Translations under genes and position numbers: made by a program
The notes under the pieces: model-generated
The model's database searches: none
The model's input: only the letters and a program-made list of their open reading frames with translations
Told to the model about the DNA's origin: nothing
From: Ophioderma brevispina
Lineage: Eukaryota > Echinodermata > Ophiuroidea > Amphilepidida > Ophiodermatidae
Length of the DNA stretch: 64,000 nt
Direction: 5' to 3'
NCBI GenBank assembly: GCA_023653785.1
Contig: JAMKCH010011800.1
Span: 39,408-103,407 of the forward strand
Part shown: in pieces, positions 56,041-64,000 of the stretch
Numbering within the stretch: position 1 is the first letter of the stretch
Layout: every line of letters begins with the position of its first letter

Positions 56041-56758
56041 ATAACTGGGTCATTCCATGCCAATTCAACAAATCGATTACACCATCACCTCGTGGATTTC
56101 TTTCTTTTTTGGTGTATTGAAAGATATTCATGAGAAACTGAAATCTTGAAAATTTGAGCTCTCTACCTCTTTTCGTTTTCACGCTACAGCAATGTTAAAT
56201 TTGAGGGGGGTCGCCTCAAAAACATGTACCGGTGTGAAATTAAATATTCAGAGGGCCATAAGTAAAGAACTTCAACCCTCAGATCCTTCAAACTTGGGAT
56301 TCTGGATAACCGTTTGCTGCAGATTGCAAATATGTGAACAGAAAAGATGCACATTGCCCCAATTTAAAATTACAGGGGGTAAACAATGGCTTAAAAACCA
56401 CTCGGACCATACTTTGGGGGCTATAAGTCAAAAAGTAAAAGTGATATAACTTCCAAATTTAGGCTGGTGATAGCTAATCTTAAATATATCACGCTGGCTT
56501 CTGTTTCGGTATTGCGTGCGGCGTTGTAAATATAGCACAGGGAATAAAGATGGCAGCTTCCATGATTGTTGTACAGCCGTGACATTTGTCTGAATAATCT
56601 GGATTTTTTTCGCAAGGAATACTCCAATGACCATGAAAACCATCTGGTACGTCTTATTTAGGGATATTTCATTATATGTGTGCCGATAGATTTATGTCAA
56701 TAAATTCCTTTAAAACTGCACTTGAATACCCAGGTTGCAAAGTTCAGAATTCTGTGTA
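56041..56758. repeat. Foldback-element left arm, copy 1
   Basis: It begins ACTGGGTCATTCCATGCCAA. The first 400 bases recur at 58215-58640 and, inverted, at 59862-60251. The right side is cut by the transposon at 56759. Confidence 0.75.
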
Positions 56759-57790
56759 CAGGGTGTCTCAGAAAGAATTACACCCTATCTATTGGTGACC
56801 ATAACTTCAAAAGTGAGTATCACATTTGATAAATTTAAATAGAATCTTAAACCACAATTACTTATCATTATTTTAATGTAAAGAGCATTTGATTCGGTTC
56901 AGTAGTTTTGAAGAAATAAGCGATTATGTAACACATGTCAATGGACACTTCCAAGTTTTGTAATAAAGTGAAACAGACAGAACATGAAAGAAATAATCAA
57001 TACTTCTTTCATTTTCTTTTTCATTTTATTTCTTTAAAGTCTCAAAGTCTCTGGGGGGTTGTTAATGGTCTGTGTAGTGCCTCACATTGTATTGCTGACA
57101 TGTCCGTTCATCTTGAACGTTGCCTCGTCCCCAACTATAAGTTCAGTTAAAAACCTTGCAGGCCTTGTGTTGAGCCATTGACAGAAGGTTATTCTGCGTT
57201 GGTAGTCTGCTACTGGGAAAGAATGCCTTCTTTGCATTCTATATGGGTGAAATTTCAGGTCTAAGCGGGTTAATCCTGTTAAAGCTTGATCTGTGGATCC
57301 GGATGTGTGGCACATTGTTACGTCTGCAAATTTGTCCGTCTGATGTCTGCAATGTTCTGTGAAGTTTGGACGGTTCTCCGCCTTCCACAGCGACTCGTGT
57401 TCAAATTTTTGACTTGTACCCGTTTCACGGTACTTGTTCAAGATTGTCTTCTTGCAATGAGGATTTCTGTGGAATCTTAATCTACATTCCTGCCTGTTCA
57501 GAGTAATGTTATGACCAGTTTCGGCATATCTGAAAACACAAACGTCCTTCCTTTGTATGGGCGACAAATGTTGACCAACCATCTTGTCTCGTGCCAGTAC
57601 TTCATTAACACGATTATAGATTAAAATACGGGAATTTTGAATTTGCACTCAAATCATGCCGTTATTATTTAAATGTAGAATCCACCATCCTATTGGAATA
57701 AGATGTCTAATTTGAATAAAAACTATTGTGAATAATCTTATTGCTCAGTTTATCCACCTGTTAAAGCATTGATTAAACTTCTCAATTCAT
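56759..57790 (-). mobile_element. Tc1/mariner-superfamily (IS630-type) transposon, inserted in copy 1
   Basis: It starts at a TA with CAGGGTGTCTCAGAAAGAAT, a terminus typical of IS630/mariner-like elements. The duplicate segment at 58950-58975 runs past the same point without the insert. The right boundary is unclear, near 57660-57790. Confidence 0.65.
57082..57648 (-). pseudogene. Truncated transposase, Tc1/mariner/IS630 type
   Basis: A 188-codon open frame. The N-terminal third has helix-turn-helix-like text (LNRQECRLRFHRNPHCKKTI and LNKYRETGTSQ). The rest follows the linker and first catalytic box of the family: HPYRMQRRHSF, DYQRRITFCQWL, and GDEATFKMNGHVSN, where the Asp of 'DEATF' is the first catalytic residue of the DDE/D triad. 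After HVSNTM the frame stops, and the W.EENP and later catalytic segments are missing, so it cannot be active. The match is to a family I know mainly from insect genomes; presence here would be normal for such mobile elements. Confidence 0.75.
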
Positions 57791-57799
57791 TCTATGCAG

Positions 57800-58220
57800 T
57801 GCCACCCCTTCACTATCCAAACTAGAGCAATCCAGAGACGTAGGCATTCAATATTGGTAGCAGACGAGAGTGAGCTCGCCACTCATCACATCCAACCAAT
57901 GAGTCATCGCAGGGCGTTGGGAATTGTCACTTTTTCCACCGCCAGTTTAGGAACAAGCCACCAGATAGCATCAGCCAATTGCTACCTGAGCTGCTTCAGT
58001 TGATCTCGCCTTAGGGGCCAGTCAGGTCTCAGACCTGATTGAAAAGTCCAATGTTGCAAATTGGCCCTCCCAATAGAAAGCCTACACTCTCCCTTTCTGT
58101 GGAATGCCCTTCCTGCCTGGATGATCATGGTTAGCAATCAAACTTAGGACTTGGAGAGTTTAAAAAAGGAGGTTTCAATCGCTATCTTTGGACCATTCCG
58201 TCAGCGTTACTAATTAGATA
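57800..58220 (+). mobile_element. 3' end of a non-LTR retrotransposon, copy 2 (indel-rich)
   Basis: A duplicate of 55640-56040 (shared CCTTCACTATCCAAACTAGA, GAGTGAGCTCGCCACTCATC, GCGTTACTAATTAGATAACT) but with many one-to-few-base indels that break every frame. Confidence 0.8.
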
Positions 58221-60251
58221 ACTGGGTCAGACCAGCCAAATTCAACAAATCGATTACACCATCACCTCGTGGATTCTTTCTTTGTTGGTGTATTTGTATG
58301 TTTGTAGTGAAAGATTATTTCATGAGAAACTGAAATCTTGCAAAATTTGAGCTCTCTACCTTTTCGTTTTCACGCTACAGCAATGTTAATTTTGAGGGGG
58401 GCGGTTTGGTCACCTCAAAAACATGTACGGTGTGAAGTTAAATATTCAGGAGGGCCATAAGTAAAGAAATACACCATCCGATCCTTCAAATTGGGGATTC
58501 TGGATAACCGTTTGCTGCAGATGGCAAAATATGTGATCACAGAAAAGATGCACAATTTGCCCAATTTAAATTACAGGGGGTCAACAGGGCTTAAAAAACC
58601 ACTTGGACCATACTTGGGGGCATAAGTCAAAAAGTAACATTTATTAAAATTCCAAATTTAGGCTGGTGATAGCTAAGCTTTAAATATATCACGCTGGCTT
58701 ATGTTTCGGATTCGGCCGGAGTTGATAATGTAATATAGCACAGGGAAGAAAGATGCAGGAGCTTCCATGATGCGTTGTTATCAGCCGTGACATGTGGTCT
58801 GAATAAATTGGATTGTTTTCGCAAGGAATACTCCAATGACCATGAAAACCAACTGGTACGTCTTATTTAGGAATATTTCATTCTATTTGTGCCGATAGAA
58901 TTTATGTAATAAATTCCTTTTTAAAACTGCAACTTGAATACCCAGTTGCAAAGTTCAGATTCTTTGTACATGTACATTTCAATGGAATTTTGCGTGATAT
59001 TAGTTGAAAGTTTAATTTCTTTAAAGCCTGTTTACCCTACAAGGCGGTTTAGGACACCATGTTGAAACTTTACACACGCCTTCAGCCAAGGAGGCCCTCT
59101 GAAACAATATTTCAAGTTCAGAATTTGGGTGCCAAATGCTGACCATTGATTTTTAGGGGGTTAAGTTAAAAGTTAAAAATTGGACCTTTCCGCTTTTGCG
59201 ACAGCTAATTCTCTTCCAATGAAGCCTGATTCAAGTATAATATTGACCAGGGTAGTACTTAAAAGCGGCACTTTGGCACATTTTCACAAATAATGAAATT
59301 CTTCAATTTGCCTCTCAAATGATAGTCTAGGCCTTGGAAGATCAAGATATATTTTTACACATAAAACTAACATACACCCCCAAACAGATAAGGGACTTTG
59401 ATATGAGATAAAGATATCCAGGTAAAATTTTGTATGCCAACTTTTAAGTTTTCCATTAACTTTAAAATCAACAAATGTGTATATTACATGAATATTTTTT
59501 TTGACTCGTACTTCACTCGATATTAAAACCACAAAGGTATCGAAACCGGTCAAACAGTGTAAATAGCGTGGAAACCATCATACGGCGTGCGCGGTTCTTG
59601 TGTTAAACGCCATTTTTCGACGTCTGCTGAATTTCCGCGTCGCCGGGCGACGTTAAATACAAAATCGTTCCGTTTACACCCATAAGGAAGCTGATTTGGT
59701 CTTAATCATTTCGGTTGAGGCTTTTGTAATTAAAAAGCTTTACAACCATGCAAAAATATCATTTTGAAATCCTTGATGGCGCACTATTTTCAATGTGCCA
59801 GTGTCTCTTTAAAGGATTACTTTTTTCCAACCCGCCCAAAGGTTTGGAAGTTTATTAATCTCTGTCCATTTTGACTTATGACCCCCCCAAAGTATGGTCA
59901 GAGTGGTTTTTGAGCCATTTTGATGCCCTGTAACTTTTAAATTGGAGCAGGTGCATTTTTTCTGATCATATTTTTGCAATTTGCAGCAACAGGTAATCCA
60001 AACGGCTAAGGTTGAATGGGGTGTAGTTTCTTTAACTTATGACCCTCTGAATATTGAATGTCACACACCCGGTATATGTTTTTGAGGTGACCCCCCCCCC
60101 GTCAATTTAAATTGCTGTAGCGTGAAAACGACAAGATTTTCAGGATTTTAGTGTTTCATGATATCTTTCACAATACAAAAACCAAAAAAGAAAGAAATCC
60201 ATCGTAGGTGATATTGTACTCGATTTGGTGAATTGGCATGGAATGACCCAA
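58215..60251. mobile_element. Foldback-type element with about 400-base inverted arms
   Basis: The left arm (58215-58640) reads ACTGGGTCA..CCAAATTCAA; the right arm (59862-60251) ends TGAATTGGCATGGAATGACC then CAACT. Shared arm blocks include ATATCTTTCA/TGAAAGAT, the 'TTTTTGAGGTGACC' segment and 'CAAACGG/CCGTTTG'. A T1 MITE is nested inside at 59263-59808. No coding region is seen. Confidence 0.75.
59263..59808. mobile_element. TTAA-flanked MITE, family T1, copy 3, nested
   Basis: TTAA at 59259-59262 and 59809-59812. Ends AAGCGGCACTTTGGCACATT and AATGTGCCAGTGTCTCT. In its full length it is inverted relative to the copy at 40484-41012. Confidence 0.85.
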
Positions 60252-63200
60252 CTGCTGTGAATGCCCAGCTTAGCCGTGACATAAATAAAAAAATTTATTA
60301 GAATCACACCTGAGTGAATAAGCAGAATATGCCGTCCAATATGTTTAAGATGATGATTTAGTATTTTCTATCGTGCCAGTATTTTCTTTCGTACACGAAT
60401 AAAATCAAAGTATGATATTCTAGGGACGTTTGCGATAGCATGCCATGCTCATATTTTTGTTTGTTTTCTTTTATAGTTTGTTCAATAAACCTTCGAAACG
60501 TTTACGGTAGGTTTTCTGCAACCGATCAAAAAAACATATCCTCAAAAATCTTCTTTTCCTGTTATTCTATCTATCTTTTTAAATAAGGTTTTATCGCTGG
60601 TGACGTTTGAAGACAATTGCAAACGCAATCATTTTTGAAGTCGCAACGATCCTAAAATCGAATGAATCAAGACTAGGTCAGGGCATTTTTCAAGATGGCT
60701 GACCTCTTATTGACAAAAACCTTATACTCTCTTATTGCATAATGCAAATTGCCATCACTTTTATATTGGTCTGACAGTTTTGGAAATATTTAGTATTGAA
60801 TCCTTGATCCGAAACATTTATTTTTGGACCACAAAAAATCATCTCACTAGACTTGTAAAGTAAGATATATAAGCGTTTCTGCAATGAGGTGTCGACATCT
60901 TGGAAAAATAACGGTGCATGTAAATGCCTGGACTCTGCAGTTTTCAAAACTTGTTTATTAAACCCCTGATACAGAAAACATACTTCAACACAAATGTTGA
61001 ATAGATACATGAGAGGGCCTTTGCCTTCAATTATGGGAATTTTTGGAAAAATGGCTGGTGTGTTTATATGGCCTCCATTTTTCTGATTGGGCTTTTGAAG
61101 ATTATTATTTCCTCAATTTTATTTGAGAAAAAGATTTCTCACAGGACAAGTATTTTGTTTACTATAAAGAGAGAAAGGGGAATACCCTTAGTTGTTTTTT
61201 TGCTAAGGGCACCTGTTTGTTTAGATTGAACAATAGGGGGGAAGGGGGGATTCCAAGAATGCTAAAATTAGTATCTGACTCAGCTTGTTTATGCCTTTAA
61301 AAGACAAAACATTGCGACTGGGAATTCCCCCACAAGTTATATATATGAAGTGATGTAATTAGGATTGTGAAATCTGATTGATGGTGCAAGGTTCTGTTTA
61401 TGCATAAGAATGATTAATGTCTATTTTTAGACTGGGATTTTGTGACGTCAGGATTATATTAGGAGATTTGAGCTAAGTCTCGCCGTCTCGTTGTAATCAG
61501 CTATACAGTAAGGATAGCTAGTTTTATCTACAATAATGGTAGATTTTATGCTTCACACACAGTTGCCAGGATTTATTATATGTTCAATTCCATGTGAGCC
61601 AGAGTTGCTGTAATTTCTACTGTCGTCTTTGAAGCGAAAGTGCTGGGAATCAAATAGGATTCCAAAATTGTTGGACAGATGAAATCGGTGGTGATTATCT
61701 TGGACTGATATACTGTGGATTTATATCGTCGCGGGACTTAATTTAACCTTTACGTCTTGAACTGCTGGACAAGATTACTTAAGGACTGAGAAGATTTCCT
61801 GGGAATATAATACGAGGAGTTTTGTTTATGAACTTGTGCGCTGTCATTTTGGAAGTCTTCGCTGTGAGGACTATAAGCGTTGAACTGCAACGCTTTCAAC
61901 ACAGGACATAGTAAGCCAGAAGTAGTAATCTTAACTAATTGCTGTATATGTACATTTGTTTTGACATACCAAATCTTGAACCAAATCAAGTAAAGATCAT
62001 TCAAAACTGTTATTATATTATAATTTAGCCATTTGTGCACAAGGCTCATTTATTTGTGTTTGAAAGGTTTTTTTTATTTCTGACCTAGCCGTCTACGAGA
62101 CGTCATAACAGTGGCGATACAAATTGCCATTACTTGTTATGGAACCCAATGGTCGATTTTAACATGATCGAAAAATGTAATTCTGGTCGCTGTTTGGTAA
62201 ACATTCTATTCTAAGACCATCTTTCAACCTGATACTGCTGCACACCCTAACCACCCCCCTTTATGCGAGAGTTAAATGTGGGTCCCTGGAACTGCAAATA
62301 GAATTGTGTTTGTTTGTGTCAGTCTACAAAGAGGGGGACCAGAAGCATTCAATATTAGGGTTGTGATGACATCATGTGTGGTATCATTGATTTTCAAGAA
62401 TAATAGAAATTTCCAGGTGCTGGTGTGAATCTATTCATGACACTGTGCTGAAAACCTAAATCTACTAACTGGTAGTGTCAGCTTTTTTCTGGCCCTGTTA
62501 TTGGAAGGGAATGTCTCATAAAAGGTTAGAGTAGCTTTAGTCATCTCATTTCCTTCCTCCTGGGACCCTTTAATCCCGTCCTGTACAAACCGAACAACTT
62601 GGTAATTGGAAGCAACTCTTATAATATGGGTTGAAATATTTAATTTGAAAGAAGAAGCACACCTCATTGTATTTTGTTAGCCCAAAATGACAATTTTGAA
62701 AATACCTTTTTTTAAAAAAAAACGATAATATTAACCTATCCATCCATCTACCACCCCTTGCTTGAATCTGAATGATTTCACACATCGGAACATGTTACTG
62801 TGTACCCCTGTGTAACCTTGAAATCCAAGCTGGGTCCATGAAAGGGTGTGGCAAGTGCTTTCCCTTTTTCCCATATTTTTTTATTTATCCATTATAAAGT
62901 ACTTGTGTACCACAATTCGTTTATATCCAGAATTTGCATACTCACATGAGAACTGTGTCGCTAAGTACCCAACTAACAGTGTTCAATAGAGTCAACTATC
63001 GTGTATTTCATAACCCAATTCCCAGATATTGTTATAAAGCAAATAAATAATAATATATTATTTTTTAAAAAGATATGTGGATTTTTTTTTAAAACGAACA
63101 TAGATATACCTGTACGACAAACGATCAAACATCCCAGCCCCAAATATATTGTTTTTTATATACCCACTAAATATTTCATGTCATTTGATTTGGTGGAATA

Positions 63201-64000
63201 CTGTATCACGTGACATAAAATAATTTGAACACTAGTTCCCCAAAATTTTCACAGGAGGTAACAAAGGTCCATACCAAGCTACTCTAATTCCCCCATCACG
63301 GGGAAACAGTTCATTTTATGGGAACTTTTTTCCCCGCATTGGTATCTTGACTTAGGCTTGAGTTGCGGTGCAGCGATCTCGTCTGAGACTTGGGGGGGTT
63401 AAAAAAAAGTTTTTCAAATGACGAAATGCCACCTCGGTGTCGGGAGAACCGTGGGCCACTATTTTCCCTCGACCTTCGTCTCGGGAAATAGTATGCTCAC
63501 AAATCTCCATTTACCACCCATCGGGTATATATTTTGGCAAAACCATTTCCCTCATGAGCAGTCAATATTGCTAATATTGACATTTTCCAGCGCTTACCTA
63601 TCGGAAATATCATACATTGTAGTATGTCTGATAATCTGTACTTAGAAACAATGTTTTTTCACGACAGTATCCAACCGACCCCCCTCCTCATACTAACATG
63701 CTAATATTGCCGAGTGGGACAAACTGAATAACAATGAATTCAGGTCACGTAGCGCGCCCGCAGTGGTCAGAGAACAGTGGTTGTCAGTAGCCAGTGCGAT
63801 TTATCCCACTAAGCACATATCTTTTATACTTGAACCCATTGAGATCATAGTTAAGTGGACGGTACGTCCGCTTTTCCTGTAATTCACAAAAAAACACCCA
63901 TCTCGACTTTAAAGTACAGAAAAGATTTTTTAAGGATCGATTTCTGTCAAATTGCACAGAATCGAATTGTCGACCATTACCAAAACGTTCCGAAGGTTTA
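60252..64000. other. No gene recognised
   Basis: 3.7 kb of mostly unique A+T-rich sequence. Open frames are short and unsupported. A stretch at about 61350-62112 ends 'GAGACGTCATAACA' followed by GTGGCGATACAA. This is reminiscent of an LTR end with a primer-binding site, but no paired LTR or gag/pol text is visible. Confidence 0.4.

Noticed and set aside
62431..62785. Two overlapping minus-strand open frames near the right end
   Set aside because: No recognisable domain and no plausible splice-framed exon.

Overview
This is A+T-rich animal (metazoan) nuclear DNA: multi-exon genes with GT/AG introns, many short non-autonomous DNA transposons, tRNA-derived SINEs with Pol III box B motifs, decayed non-LTR retrotransposons and microsatellites. 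There is no operon structure and no bacterial or viral signal. The repeat style and a GPI-type aminopeptidase P suggest a marine invertebrate, perhaps an echinoderm or hemichordate-like deuterostome. That placement is a low-confidence guess from style, not from a diagnostic sequence.

Two host genes are readable, both on the + strand. (1) At about 2.16-15.26 kb lie the last three exons of a small multi-pass membrane protein, best matched from memory to the TMEM196 type. All introns are phase 0; one is 11.8 kb and full of repeats. The 5' exons lie outside the window or were not recognised. (2) At 24.8-52.26 kb lies an XPNPEP2-like Xaa-Pro aminopeptidase (M24 'pita-bread' metallopeptidase). A possible signal-peptide exon comes first. 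After a gap where N-terminal exons were not found, 17 exons can be placed by homology and splice phase, ending in a Thr/Pro-rich linker and hydrophobic tail as in GPI-anchored members.

The central observation is that this aminopeptidase locus looks broken. It has two in-frame TGA codons (41836-41838 and 50195-50197), apparent frameshifts in at least four exons, and phase clashes at several junctions. The second metal-binding aspartate (DGTTD motif) is replaced in a poor version of its exon. Most other exons remain clean. It is either a fairly young pseudogene or a locus read through an indel-rich assembly; the stops and the lost ligand favour real decay.

The rest is a mosaic of mobile elements whose insertion sites can often be read directly. 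There are TA-flanked palindromic elements (1.0, 13.4, 47.3 and 48.9 kb), TTAA-flanked piggyBac-like elements (19.3, 26.7, 33.5, 40.5, 51.6 and 59.3 kb), and three hAT-like elements with 8-bp target duplications directly behind the aminopeptidase gene (52.4, 53.1 and 53.7-55.3 kb). Non-LTR reverse transcriptase fossils lie at 30.1-31.6 (+), 45.9-47.3 (-) and 55.6/57.8 kb (+). A decayed Tc1/mariner/IS630-type transposase lies at 57.1-57.65 kb (-). Segmental duplications at 25.6-27.6 kb and 55.6-59.0 kb give 'empty site' comparisons that date some insertions. The last 3.7 kb holds no gene that I can recognise.
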